A stretch of 64,000 nucleotides of DNA, from NCBI RefSeq assembly GCF_001540865.1, contig NC_033625.1:14542217-14606216 (forward strand), read 5' to 3'. Both the position numbers and the translations under genes were made by a program. Position 1 is the first letter of the stretch, and each line of letters starts with the position of its first letter. The notes beneath the pieces are model-generated. The model did no database searches. It saw nothing but the letters and a program-made list of their open reading frames with translations, and was not told the DNA's origin. Below are positions 26,232 through 37,369 of this stretch, in pieces. The stretch is from Ananas comosus. Lineage: Eukaryota > Streptophyta > Magnoliopsida > Poales > Bromeliaceae.

Positions 26232-28883
26232 CTAATTAGGGTTACCGGCGGTAGTCGGTCCGCTCAGCATAGTGTCCACCTTCTTCAAGAGGCCCTGCAT
26301 CTCGCTGACCAGATTGTCCTTCACGTCCGACCTCAACCCGCCTGACGGCCCGGCTTTTCTCAGCGGCGATGAAGTCAGTGATGAGATCATCCTTTCGAGG
26401 TTTTTTCTAATGCAATTGAGTGGAGGCTTTTTTGCAGGAATATTTGAAGGCGGCGAGCTCATTTTCATAGGGGGCATGTAGTGGAGGCGGTAGGTGACAA
26501 ATGGGGGCCCAAAAATGCCGGGCTTATCAGCGCTGTTGAAAGCCGCTTCCGCATCAGCGCTTTTTGCAAACACGACGCGGGCGCAGCCGGTTTCGCGAAG
26601 CACTTCTGTCTCCGACTCGAACAGCAAGCCGAACTGGCTAAAGGTGGAAACAAGGTCCTCTTTGGAAGGGAGAACAACGCCTGGGTTGAAGTTCAAGAGA
26701 AGGGCAGCGGGGTTTCCGTAGAAATTAACTCCATCCTTCTTCTTTCTCTTCTGCGTGGAATTGCTCGCTTCCAAACCGTTGATCGCTTTGCTACCCAAAT
26801 TATGTTTGTCATTGTTCTTCCTCTTCCTTTCTCGAGGCTTACTTGTTTGAAAATGGCTAATTTCAATTGGTCTTTTCCCATTAGCCACTTCACTGCTCTT
26901 AGGCATCTCCAATGTAAATTTAGCAGGTTCTACAAAAATATTAGCATCTTTACCCAAATTCGCTACATTTTCACCATTAGCAGCGGTACTATCGTCCATT
27001 TTCTTCGATAAAGATTCACTTTCCACCAGAACACTTACCAACTGGACATTCGAATTCAATGGATTTTGAATACTAGCTTTCTCTTTCTTCGTCCTCCTCT
27101 TCTTACAAGTGTTGTTTTCTTCAGAACCAACTGTTGAATTTGGAAGCAAACCCTGAACAATTTCTTCGCCAGCCACATCCTTCGCCTTTTTCCTCTTCAA
27201 ATTTCCCTTCTTCCCGTCAACAGAGTAGACCAAAGCAGGGATTGAATTAGTTAAATCCTCTCCACCATTTTCATCCGCTGCCGTTGGAGTTTCTCCAGTA
27301 GCTGCATTGCTAATCTTTTTCCTCTTAAAACTCAGCTTCTTTTGTCCCGAGAGATCAACCGAACCAGGACTCAACCCTGCTTCGATTCCGCCTTCTTCAT
27401 CATTCCTCTTCTCTTCATCCAGAGATTTCCCTACGCCGCAGCAAGATTCTGCAATGTGCTTTTGGTAACCCTCATATTCACTGCCGTTTACAAACGTCGC
27501 GCTTCTATACATAGAAAAAAAGCCCCGCACTACCTTTGCCGACCTGTTCCACTTCAGGTGGAGTGGATTTCTCGCCGTGCAAATTAGCTCCCAGAATGTC
27601 TCTCGCAACGAAATCCCGTCGAAATTAAGAGCTGGGCCGTTCTTATCCTCTTCCTTGTGAATCGTCTCGCTACCCTTTTTTGCCGTCCTCTCATCCCCAC
27701 TCCAAGGCGACGAGTCCAAATCCTTTACAAAGCCGATCAAATTAGTGTAGGGGTAAGACAAATACTTGCTCTTCTTCCTCTCCCTCTTTGCCGATCCCGA
27801 CTCTTCTTCAATCTTCGTATCGCCAATTACTGTCTCAAAACCCTTCTTGCTTCCACCATTCTTCTCCTCCTCCTCCTCCTCCTCTCCGCTAAATTCCACA
27901 TTCTTATCCGCCTCCTCTTTACACAAATCCATGTCCATCTCGGCGATGAGCGCCGCCATGCTTCTCTTCTTCCGACCCTTCTCCAACTTCTCCTCTTCCT
28001 CCGAAACCGTAACTTCCCTCGGAACCTCGCCGCCATCATTCAACTCCACCTCCCTCTCTTCTTCTTCTTCTTCTTCTTCTTCTTCTTCGCCCTTGCTATC
28101 AAGTAACTCTCCGGCTGGGATATCAAGGTCGATCTTATCCACTAGCTCGGTTACCTCTCTCCGCCTCCGATACCCAACCAAATCCTCGGATAACCATCCG
28201 TGCCCGAATCCCACGGCCCAGCTTCTGAGCTTCACGCATTCGATCATGTCGGGGGCCAACACATCAACTGCAGCATCCAAGGCACGATCGAGGAACTCCG
28301 ACGGCGAGAAATTCGAAACCCCGAGCTTCTCGGGGCAGAACCTGCGGTCGCTGAATCGATCCTCGGCGGGATAGCAATGGCAAGTGAGCTCCTTTTGGAG
28401 GCATTGTGCCACAAACCCTAGAGCCTCCTCGACGGCGGCGACGAAGCCCTTCGACCGGCTCTGCTGAACCAGATCGTCGAGGCCGGGGGAGAAGAAGGGC
28501 TTCAGCTGCGAAGCGGAGCACCATGCGGCGCCATTGCCGAAGAGCGCCACGTGAATGGCGGATCCCGCTTTCGCGGGGGATCTCTTGGATGGATCGGGCG
28601 GGGCGAGGGAGGGGTCGCTAACCCGCGCCGGCCACCATGGCTGGCCCTTCGTCTTCGCCCAGACGAGGTCGCCGACGCCGCAAGGGCTGGCAAACCCTAA
28701 CCCTAGCACCGCCGAATCCCCTTCCTCGTCGGCGAAGGCGACTCCTAGGGTTTCGCCCCTCGATTCCGGAGCTAGGGTTTCAGCTCCCGGAGCAAACCCT
28801 AGCCCCGGTTCTAGGGTTCGGGGATCGGGGGGCTCCTGCGTGGGATCGCCACCTAGGGTTTCGACGGGGTCTAGGGTTTCCAT
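26232..28883 (-). CDS. PWWP-domain protein with C-terminal RRM-like region
   Basis: Intact intron-less frame of 883 residues from METLDP (ATG at 28881-28883). A Met 23 codons upstream is in frame but is preceded by no family-like sequence. The PWWP domain spans about residues 70-165: GVGDLVWAKTKGQPWWPARV, then HVALFGNGAAWC; this fold binds methylated histone tails and DNA. Two acidic Glu runs follow (near 270, encoded by a TTC-type repeat at 28060-28091, and near 335). The middle has many Lys-rich RKKK/KRKK nuclear-signal-like clusters. Residues about 716-800 (NPAALLLNFNPGVVLPSKED, FSQFGLLFESETEV, GCARVVFAKSADAEAAF) form an RRM-like domain, as in plant PWWP proteins. A possible relation to the Arabidopsis PDP group, which works with Polycomb and FVE/MSI proteins, is inference only. 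Residues 1-66 carry repeated ETL units encoded by AAACCCTAG motifs. The next gene, MTOPVIB, is divergent and 3.3 kb away. Confidence 0.9.
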   Translation of the reverse strand: METLDPVETLGGDPTQEPPDPRTLEPGLGFAPGAETLAPESRGETLGVAFADEEGDSAVLGLGFASPCGVGDLVWAKTKGQPWWPARVSDPSLAPPDPSKRSPAKAGSAIHVALFGNGAAWCSASQLKPFFSPGLDDLVQQSRSKGFVAAVEEALGFVAQCLQKELTCHCYPAEDRFSDRRFCPEKLGVSNFSPSEFLDRALDAAVDVLAPDMIECVKLRSWAVGFGHGWLSEDLVGYRRRREVTELVDKIDLDIPAGELLDSKGEEEEEEEEEEEREVELNDGGEVPREVTVSEEEEKLEKGRKKRSMAALIAEMDMDLCKEEADKNVEFSGEEEEEEEKNGGSKKGFETVIGDTKIEEESGSAKRERKKSKYLSYPYTNLIGFVKDLDSSPWSGDERTAKKGSETIHKEEDKNGPALNFDGISLRETFWELICTARNPLHLKWNRSAKVVRGFFSMYRSATFVNGSEYEGYQKHIAESCCGVGKSLDEEKRNDEEGGIEAGLSPGSVDLSGQKKLSFKRKKISNAATGETPTAADENGGEDLTNSIPALVYSVDGKKGNLKRKKAKDVAGEEIVQGLLPNSTVGSEENNTCKKRRTKKEKASIQNPLNSNVQLVSVLVESESLSKKMDDSTAANGENVANLGKDANIFVEPAKFTLEMPKSSEVANGKRPIEISHFQTSKPRERKRKNNDKHNLGSKAINGLEASNSTQKRKKKDGVNFYGNPAALLLNFNPGVVLPSKEDLVSTFSQFGLLFESETEVLRETGCARVVFAKSADAEAAFNSADKPGIFGPPFVTYRLHYMPPMKMSSPPSNIPAKKPPLNCIRKNLERMISSLTSSPLRKAGPSGGLRSDVKDNLVSEMQGLLKKVDTMLSGPTTAGNPN

Positions 28884-29230
28884 TTGAGCGGAGAGGTGGG
28901 AGAAGATGAGGGGCTCGTGCGGGGGACTAAAAAGTAAGAAAAAGTTGCGCACGAAGGGGCGGGGTGAAAAGTGCAGTGAATAGAAAGGGGGACTGGACGG
29001 GAATTTTACCTCAATACAAGGGGGTTTTGTGCAAAAATGTCTCCGCGAGGTCGAAGAAGAGGGGGAGCTCCAACACGTTCACAGTGAGAGTGTGTGGAAG
29101 AGGAGCGGGGAAGAAGCGTTTTGAGAGAGAGAGAGAGAGAGAGAGAGTGTGCCACGTCAGCGTCCAAGGTGTTCTGTGGGGCCCGCTGATATGGTTGAAC
29201 AGCGTACAGCTTCAATAGCGGGTTATAATT
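28884..29230 (-). promoter_or_regulatory. Leader and promoter region of the PWWP gene
   Basis: GC-rich compared with the spacer beyond it. It holds a GA microsatellite (29119-29146; CT on the gene strand) and GCCACGTCAGC at about 29151, an ACGT-core element. No clear TATA box was seen. Confidence 0.4.
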
Positions 29231-30860
29231 CGACACGTGTCCCTCATAAGTAGTAGGTTGTGTTGGTGCGTGTTTGGTGTGGTGCACTTGATCTGATGCT
29301 TTTGGTTTTGTTGTCGCGAACTAAAAAAGTTTGGTACGGATAAAATATAGGTAAAAATATATCAAATTTATCTGAATTAAACTCCATTTTAATTTAATTA
29401 TTTAATATTTTATTCTTTTTATTTGAGTCAGTCAAATAATATTTTAATTTTAAATATTAAAATAATTAATTATTTTTAATAAATTTATAGTTAAAAAAAT
29501 ATATGAAATATACTAACTAAATCTATAAAAATAAACAACGTATTTAAATTTTGAAATTAAAGTGTTATTGACTAACTCAAATTAAATAAATTAAAAAATT
29601 AAATAAAAAATTAAATTTTAAAAAAATCAGATAGCTGAATCAAAATAGTTCATAATTCAGGTGATTTTCATAGGTTTTTATTTAAAATTATATACCTTGT
29701 TTTTCCCCGAGATCCTCTCTAAATTTTATCGATTACATATTTTTGTCATACAAATTTTGTTTATTTATTTTTAAAATCCTCAATCACATAAAAACTAATA
29801 ATTCAGGAAAAAAGAAAAGTTTTCTAACTGGAAAAGCATTTTATTCTCATTTCTTTTTTTTTTGATTTTTTTTCCAAATTTTATGTAAAAGTCTCATTTT
29901 CAAAAATTACAAAAATTATATTTTCTTAATGAAAGATTTTCGGAGGGAACAAACAACCCCTAAATTATAAAATATTTTATTAAGGTTTCACATTAGCCTT
30001 TGATCTTATTTACTTTGTGTGATAAATTTATTGAGTGCATTCTCATTTCCATATTTTTAATAAAAATCATTAGTAGTTCATTAATAATAATATATTAGAT
30101 TTTAACAATCTACCAATTTAAGTGACGTGATAAGTTAATAATAATAATAAGCTTCTCGTTCCAAATATAATATATGAAAATGTTTTCAAAATATTACAAG
30201 CTATGAATCAAACGGTTTCTAATAAGAGCAATGTTATACGTACACTTCTAACTTAACAAACATTTAGATAAATTAGTTGTAGGTAATAATATTTATTTTT
30301 GGTTAAGAAAAAAACTAAAGTTAAAACTTGGGTAAATCACATGTACAGTTCTTAAACTTTAATTTCTTGTAATTTTCAGAATTATTTCAATCAAAAATTC
30401 CACAACTTAATAGCTAAATGTTGACGAATTGTTAACACGTGAGTGAGTGATGTAAAAAAATATTATGACTGATAATGTCATAATAATTAAAATGGTACAG
30501 CACTTATACATCAATGATGCGTTAATATTTAGTAACATAAATTAAGTTGTGGGACTTGATAATAATAATTATAAAAATTTAAGTTACAAATTACAATAAA
30601 TTAAAGTTTGAATATCGAAATATTTGAGGATAAACCTGTAATTTATCCTTAAAACTTTTTTAAAAGTTTTGAATATGTTATATCAAGCATGAAAGTTTGA
30701 GCACCAAAATATGAACTTGGCTAAGAGTTCACTCACTAGTAGTTCAATTTCCTCACAACGAAGATATATTTTAATTTAATTTAATTTTATATCATGGGAT
30801 CCTTGGAGTTTCGATAATTTAAAACTCAAATCAAATGATTCATATCGTTAAATTTAAAGG
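29231..30860. other. AT-rich spacer
   Basis: Nothing coding was recognised. Patches near 29700-29960 resemble MITE ends, but no matching pair was found. Confidence 0.5.
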
Positions 30861-31269
30861 TTAATTTCATATAGGTTCCTACAAATATAGTAAATTACAA
30901 ATATATATATGTACAAAATTCAACTTTCATACGTTGTCCTTGCAAAAATCCTGATGTTTTCAAATATGTTTATGCTTTTAGGAATCGCTAGTAAAAATTA
31001 GTTAACCATAGATAAAATACTTAACTCTAATTAGTTAATAAGATGAATTGACCTTTTTACCCCGCTTTCATTAACAGTTGAGACTTTTCGAGGGACATAT
31101 TTGTGATGATAAAAAGGTCATTTCGCTTATTCATAAACAATGCTTTAATGGTCCAGAGATACATATTTGAAAATATTAGAACTTTTGTAGGGACAATATA
31201 TGAAAGTTGAACTTTATAGGAATATATTTGTAAGTCACTATATTTGCAGGGATTTGTATGAAATTAACT
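30861..31269. repeat. Foldback element with arms of about 110 bp
   Basis: The left arm (from TTAATTTCATATAGG, with ATTACAAATATATATATGTAC and TCAACTTTCATACGTTGTCC) is matched in reverse by the right arm (GGACAATATATGAAAGTTGA, ATATTTGTAAGTCACTATAT, TTTGTATGAAATTAA). Non-coding; probably a DNA transposon derivative. The ORF at 31200-31445 only reads through the right arm. Confidence 0.65.
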
Positions 31270-31754
31270 CTAAATTTAATATAAGTTGTTTGAATGTTTT
31301 AGGTGCCAAATTTTATTATATTTTTAAACATTATTTGTCTAATATTCAAGTGGTTTCAAAATTAATTATTTCCAACCGCTACTGTAAGGTGAATTTGGGA
31401 TTATTTATGACTATACAAATAATATCAAAAAATTACAAAATTTGAATTTTAAAAAGTTTAAATAGTTTGAACCATTGATTTCATTCCCCATTGCAAAAAA
31501 TATAATATGGATCAATAATTAATATTCACTATAATCTAGATTCACTTCGACCTGAATTTTGAATAATATAGTTTACAATTACGTGTCTGAATTTGAATCT
31601 AATTGATCTGATTTTAAATCAAAATTTTAAATTTTTTTAAGAATATGTATTAAATGAAAACAAAAATTTAACATTTTGTAGAAACAATACACACGCAAGT
31701 AAATTCTAGAAGTATTTTAATTTTTCTCGCAAAATTAACGTCACCATTCATATC
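31270..31754. other. AT-rich spacer upstream of MTOPVIB
   Basis: No feature was recognised before the E2F-type sites. Confidence 0.5.
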
Positions 31755-31793
31755 TTTGGCGCCAAAAGTAACTACACAATTTTCCCGCCAAAA
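31755..31793 (+). promoter_or_regulatory. Two E2F-type binding sites upstream of MTOPVIB
   Basis: TTTGGCGCCAAAA at 31755-31767 is a perfect palindromic E2F-type site, and TTTCCCGCCAAAA at 31781-31793 is a second one 26 bases further on. They stand out as GC-rich words in AT-rich sequence about 390-430 bases before the start codon. E2F/DP factors drive S-phase and some meiotic genes in plants; actual binding here is inference. Confidence 0.55.
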
Positions 31794-32104
31794 AACCTAG
31801 GGTGGGTCCCACTCCCCATCCTTCTTCTAGAAGCTACTAGTAATTTTTTTTTTTAAAATTTTTAATTTTTTTTTTATGAGCAAACAGTAAAAGCTCAAAT
31901 AGAGTATTTTTTTTACTTTTAATTACTTTTATTTATACAAATTAGATTAGAAATTTATTATTAATTATCACGGTTAGTCGCTAATAAAATTAAATTATTT
32001 TTATTTTTAAAAAATTTAGAACAGCTAAATTTATCAATATTATAGTTAATTAAAATAATCTTTAGTTTGATTAATAATTAAAAAAAATTTTCGTTGCTTT
32101 TTAA

Positions 32105-32144
32105 CTCTCTCTCTCTCTCTCTCTCTAAAAAAAAAAACATTCCA

Positions 32145-32182
<38 letters not shown>
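32105..32182 (+). repeat. CT microsatellites ending at the MTOPVIB start codon
   Basis: (CT)n at 32106-32127 and 32150-32182, the second abutting the ATG. They probably lie in the 5' leader. Confidence 0.7.
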
Positions 32183-32184
<2 letters not shown>

Positions 32185-33645
32185 GGAGAACTCGAATCTC
32201 CGTAGATTATTCCCAATCGTAAGAAGCCTAAACCCTAATTCTCCGATTCCTCTTCATTTTCGTTTGTATTTTTCCAAATTAATTCGAATTCGTGTGCGTT
32301 TTTTACTATGTTTTTGTTAATTTTTTAATTTTTTTTTTCAGTTGATACACTCATCGATCCAAAGATGCCGCATCTCGGAATCGCTCTGCCGATTATCGGT
32401 TTCGCTCAAATGTTTCCGCGATTCAAATCCCCCATCGATGCGAATCTCGAGTAGGGTTCTCGATCTGAGCTATTTAAATCGTCATTTGTAAATTTAATTT
32501 GGTTTTAATTTGATTTTCTAGCCCCTGTCACAGTATAATGAGCTGATTAAATCACGTGTGGAGGAATTGGATTTGGTAATTTATATCGATTAATCATGCA
32601 TTTTTTGGGTGTAAATAGTTGTTTCCGCGATTCAAATCCACCACGGATGCCAATCTCGAGCAGGGTTTTCGATCTGAGCTATTTAAATCGTAATTTGTAG
32701 TTTTAATTTGTTTCTTATTTGATTTTGTGGCCTATCTCACACTACAAGCTAATTAAATTACGCATGGTGGTAATTTATATAAATTAATCTTGCATTTTTA
32801 TAAATACTTGTTTTATTTCTGATATTTTAATCTGAGAAATATACATTATGATTTGTTTTAATTTAGTTTGGTATAAATGCATGGAGGGCCCCTCAAATAT
32901 AGTAATTCCGACATTGACCCCTGAACTATATATATATTTTTGATTTAGCCCCCCCGCCCCCCGCCTCACAAATTTTGATTTTTTTAAAATTGTGTGATTT
33001 TAACCAATAAATTACAGATTTTACCAAATTGTTTAGTAATTTTATAAAATCTAATAGTTTAAACCACTTTGTAGCAAAAAAAACTAGGCTAATTAACTGC
33101 TAATATCTAATTGAGCTACAAAAACTTACAGAATTTTTGGATTTAGTTAGCTATAAATATTCAAATTAAAAAAAATTAGAAATTAAAGGTGTTTCAATTC
33201 AGAAAAAAGAAATTCAAGTTGAGGGGTTCTTTCAGAATCACCTATAATCAGGGGTTCTGCATATATTTCTCCATCCTGTTTTTATCTGTTTTGTGCCTAA
33301 TGTCACAGTAGAAGGTAATGAAGTTGCCACTGTAGAAATTAGACTTAACAATTTTACATCAATTAATCTTGTAATTTTGGATATAAATAATTGTTTTATT
33401 TATTTTTATTTTTTTATTTATTGTTGAGTAGTTTCGGACACTGGAATTGGGAGTAGCTTGGTGGAGTTTCAGGAATTGGTGGGCTCTGAGATGATACCTC
33501 TTTCCACTACAAAATGGGGTATGTTTTGAGTAAAATGTATGAGTAGTCCCTGTACAATCTCCACTATTGCAACTTCGTCCACATACAACTTTTCACCTAC
33601 ACACTAAAACTTTTAAGTTCCAAGCTTTCACATGTATTGCATTTT

Positions 33646-33681
<36 letters not shown>

Positions 33682-36600
33682 GGTTTTGCCATAAATTGAC
33701 CTTTCAACCCTGTCTGAAGTAAGTTCACTAGTTTAATGCTACAAGCTTTTACTGCATTTTGTATATTCATATCCATGTGCATATGAAACAACCTTAAAAT
33801 TAAATGGTTTAAAGATTTTGGCTTGTAGGATGGTAGCAAATCGAAAACAGTGTTACTGGAAAACAATTTGATGTTTATGTATGTATTAGGAACTTCATTA
33901 TTGGTGTTATCCTACTTGCTATCTAATATTCTTTTCTTCTAATAGTTTATCATGCACTCCTCTCTTTTGTTGCAGATGGATTGCTGTTAATCACTACTAC
34001 TGGTAAGTTGCGCTTTTCTCATGATCTTTTATTAAAATTTCAAAACTTCCCAGTAAAGTAGCTTAATTTGTTCCGGTTTTTACAAATCATGAACATTAGA
34101 ATTTGATTTCGTAATTCCGTCAGTACAGTGTTTTCTGTTCTTTGTGGCTGGTTGAACCATCATGAGGTTGAATGTTTTTCGAAATTTGGCACTGAATCAA
34201 TCATCTGCTCCCTCTACTCAGTTTATGCAATATTGTCTCAAGTTAAACTTCTAGTTGTAGCAATAAAGTTAATTCTACAAGTTCTCTTAGGAATACAGGA
34301 CAAAGATATCCATCACTACCACTTAAATACAAGAGAAGCACTTTCTTCAAAAAAGAGGCTTACCAAGTTACCTCCCACAAAGAAATCTCACGGAATATTC
34401 AGGCAAGAATTTTTTTTTTTTTTTTTAATTATTTTTTCCTTTCTCACTGATATTGAGTGATGAGATTTCATTAAGTATAACATAGTGTTTACATTTGGTT
34501 GCATCAGTGGAACTGAAGTGTGCCTTTCGATGGCGGAAGAAGAGAATATTGATGGTTCCATTTTGTGGATGGCTAGCTTTATTCGAAAGGTTCATCCTTT
34601 ATTCACAACTATTATTTTTATTACAGTTTGAGAGTGTAGGTTCTCTTTATGAATTTTTTACTTTCGCTTCTAATACTCGAGGTATGAGGTCAATATTACT
34701 GTTTATAATGATTTATATCTCATTGCAGTTTTCTCCAGCAATGTACACTAACGTGCTTTCTTATTTCCATTCTCTTGCAGATGCTCATACTAAAACCTCC
34801 TGTAAGTTCATCATGTCATTATTCGTTTATATCTTTGAACTTGGAGGAACTTTCATTTTCTGAATTTTCTTCTTGACATGATTCCTTTGCTACTCGTTCG
34901 TTTCAGTCAATTAGTTTATTATATTACCATTGTTCGTAGATTTGCGTCTTTTTCTATGCTCTATTAACACATTTAGTTGATCTAAAGATATTCCGATGTT
35001 CAGATTCTTTGGGGAACAAAATTTAATTTTACCCGTTTAGCAGATATAGAAAGATTGAAGTTACACTTTAGATCTTATAGATCATGATTGAATTAGTTTG
35101 GCTTTGATGAATCCTAATTTTTGATATCGCATGACCGCCAAATTGGTATACTAAACTTATACAAGACACCAGTAAATGTGCATGCTCAACTTTGTCATGA
35201 ATAGTTTAAAGCTGCCCATACATTTATCGGTTGTTCAGATCTTGGCTTTAACTGAGATTTGTGATTCTTCGGTCTTCCGGTCATGCATCGTATTACTTTT
35301 TAACTTCTTGTGCTATCTCAGAACATTGTAGTCGAGCTCATAGTTGAGCAAGTCGACAACCTCGGAACAAGAAGCAACCGTCCTTTCCAAGGAACCAACG
35401 ATGTTCATCTGCCTCTCTCAATTCCGAGTATTGAACGGCTAGCTTCTGGCCTTAAAGACTATGCTCTCATGCATGGGAATTCTCTTCATAAAGAGTGCCA
35501 GGTTTGCTGTAGTAGTAGGTAAGATGGTCAAACCACGCCGAAGCCGAGGTTCTCTTGGTTTCCTTACTAGTTTACACAGTTCTATGTGATACTTATTTCT
35601 ATTTCGGATTTCCAAATTCTCTAGTTTAGATTCTTATGCCAGTTCCAATTTCGCCCTCAGAGTTTCCTTCTAACAAAGCAAAGTCTAACAATGGTGCTGG
35701 CATGATACTTATTTCTATTTCGAATTGAACCTATGGTCAAACTTCAGGGCCTGAACTTTTTCACTAACCCAATAATGAAAGATCATACTGCATCACCATC
35801 TATTCTGTACTGTATTTTGCTTTTGCTGTAGAGAACACTTAAAGGTTGGAAGGGGAGTGGCAAACAGCGCGGATAATATAAGAGGCGAAGGAAAGACGGC
35901 CGAAGCAGTGATAGTGATCGCGGCTGTCGCATCACAACCTTGCTGTTGGATGGATAATTCTTCGGCCGCACAGGTTTGTTTGATTTCGGCGCTCGTCCTA
36001 CTGAGTTCATTATGCAGGTTGTTTTGGAGAATTTGGTGTTTGTTTCTTATGTTTTCGCGGTATATTGTCATAGACAATTGTTTGTGCACTGCTACCATCC
36101 CTGCATAGTTAGGGTAGGAGGAACAGATTCAAGCTCACTAGTGATGCTTTACAATTTTTTATGCAGATCTTTATCTATTTTATTCTTGTATTTGTCAACT
36201 ATTCAGTGATTTCTCCTGTGGTGGACATAATATGATTAAAAATTAGCCTAATAAATTTCAAAATTGCATAACCCTTTTTAGTTTGAGCAAATGTGTGCTG
36301 ATATGATAATTTTCCTCTTCTCTATCACAATAATAGTGCTGAATTTATCCACAATTGTTCGTATGACATCGAAAATGTTTTGTACGTAGGTTCTATTTTT
36401 TCAAGAATTCGCTCCATCACCAATCCCAGAACCGTCTATAAACGCACTAGCGAGCGTCGATTGGCATAACTATGGTTTGAAGTTGAAGGACAAACATGTG
36501 GATGCAGATGGAGAACTAGTGCTTGAATGGGAGAAAAAGTCATTATTTGCTCGCATGGATATTGGCATCCACAGTTACCATAGAAGATATCCAAATTTAA

Positions 36601-37369
36601 GTTATATACATTTTGTTATACTTCGTCACTTTGTTAAGCGCCTTGATACAGCTTTTCTACTCTGAAAAGCAGAATTTGGGCGTTTGGCAAATAAAACACC
36701 TAAAACTTTTACTACGACATGAAGCTAAAATGAGCTTCTGAATCCCAGAAGTCGATGCTTCTCTATGTTTCCTTAACCTTTTAATCGAAGTCACTGCGAG
36801 GCTAACACGGAAGAGATCTCCACCTGACAGAAACCTTGTTAAGAGGGCGGTTAAGGCTGCATTGGATGACTTGAAGGCAAATCACACTGGACTGTTCCTC
36901 AGTTCTCAGGCCGTGAAGGTTCTAATACTTCTTTCTTCTTCCTTCATTTCAAAGTCACCCTTAAAATCGGGGAATCGTCCAACTCGATAATATTGCTATT
37001 TGAGTGATTACATTTTACCATTCATTTACCATAATGGTTGAGATTTGTTGCTTCGTTGAACCTCTTCAGATTCGAGAGTACGCTCCTGAGCTCTCGAGAT
37101 CGATCGCCGGCCTGATCATGTCGTCGAACGATTCAGAATTCCGAGGCGAGTGTGCCGCTCTTCTCGGGCTTCCCGCAGGTAACTCCAATAACGCCGAGGA
37201 GATGATTGAATCTTGCATACGCGACAAGATTATCAAGATCATCGGACTGAACGATAAGAAGCAGCCCAAAGAGAACAGGGACAACGCGCCCTGCCTCTTC
37301 GAATGCGAGAACTCAAGCGAACTCGAAGAAGATGAGTGCTTTGGAGAGGACCAAATGCTGGACTTCTGA
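32183..37369 (+). CDS. MTOPVIB: MTOPVIB, meiotic topoisomerase VI B-like subunit, 12 exons
   Basis: Nuclear partner of SPO11-1/SPO11-2 in the complex that makes meiotic DNA double-strand breaks. CDS exons: 32183-32218, 32342-32450, 33432-33518, 33976-34002, 34291-34402, 34508-34589, 34781-34801, 35322-35518, 35832-35973, 36390-36600, 36791-36918 and 37070-37369. All joins hold frame, giving 483 residues, close to the usual plant length. Hallmarks: N-terminus MENSNLRRLFPILIHSSIQR; Bergerat-type ATP-binding motif SDTGIGSSLVEFQEL; DGLLLITTTGIQDKDIHHY; SGTEVCLSMAEEE; NIVVELIVEQVDN; SIERLASGLKDYALMHGNS; TAEAVIVIAAVASQPCCWMD; VDWHNYGLKLK; and the C-terminal helix IREYAPELSRSIAGLIMSSN. Intron 5 has a GC donor (AG then GCAAGA). 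The exon 10/11 join is the least certain. Intron 2 holds partial copies of exon 2. The start is the ATG at the end of a CT tract, and E2F-type sites lie upstream. Assignment rests on recognising the family, not on a search. Confidence 0.88.
32412..32811 (+). repeat. 209-bp tandem duplication covering the end of MTOPVIB exon 2
   Basis: 32412-32620 and 32621 to about 32811 both start GTTTCCGCGATTCAAATCC and continue through TCGATCTGAGCTATTTAAATCG to a shared end. The first copy includes the last 39 bases of exon 2 and its GT donor. In the second the corresponding donor reads GC (TCGA then GCAGGG). A third, decayed part of the unit is at about 33288-33405, just before exon 3. Confidence 0.8.

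Noticed and set aside
26481..28909. Several plus-strand frames of 70-200 residues, including Ser-rich 27766-28374
   Set aside because: All are antisense to the intact PWWP gene; the Ser runs are the reverse reading of Glu-encoding TTC repeats.
28884..28952. Upstream in-frame Met giving a 906-residue PWWP protein
   Set aside because: The extra 23 residues are hydrophobic leader translation; METLDP starts at the end of a leader and is the more likely start, though this is not proven.
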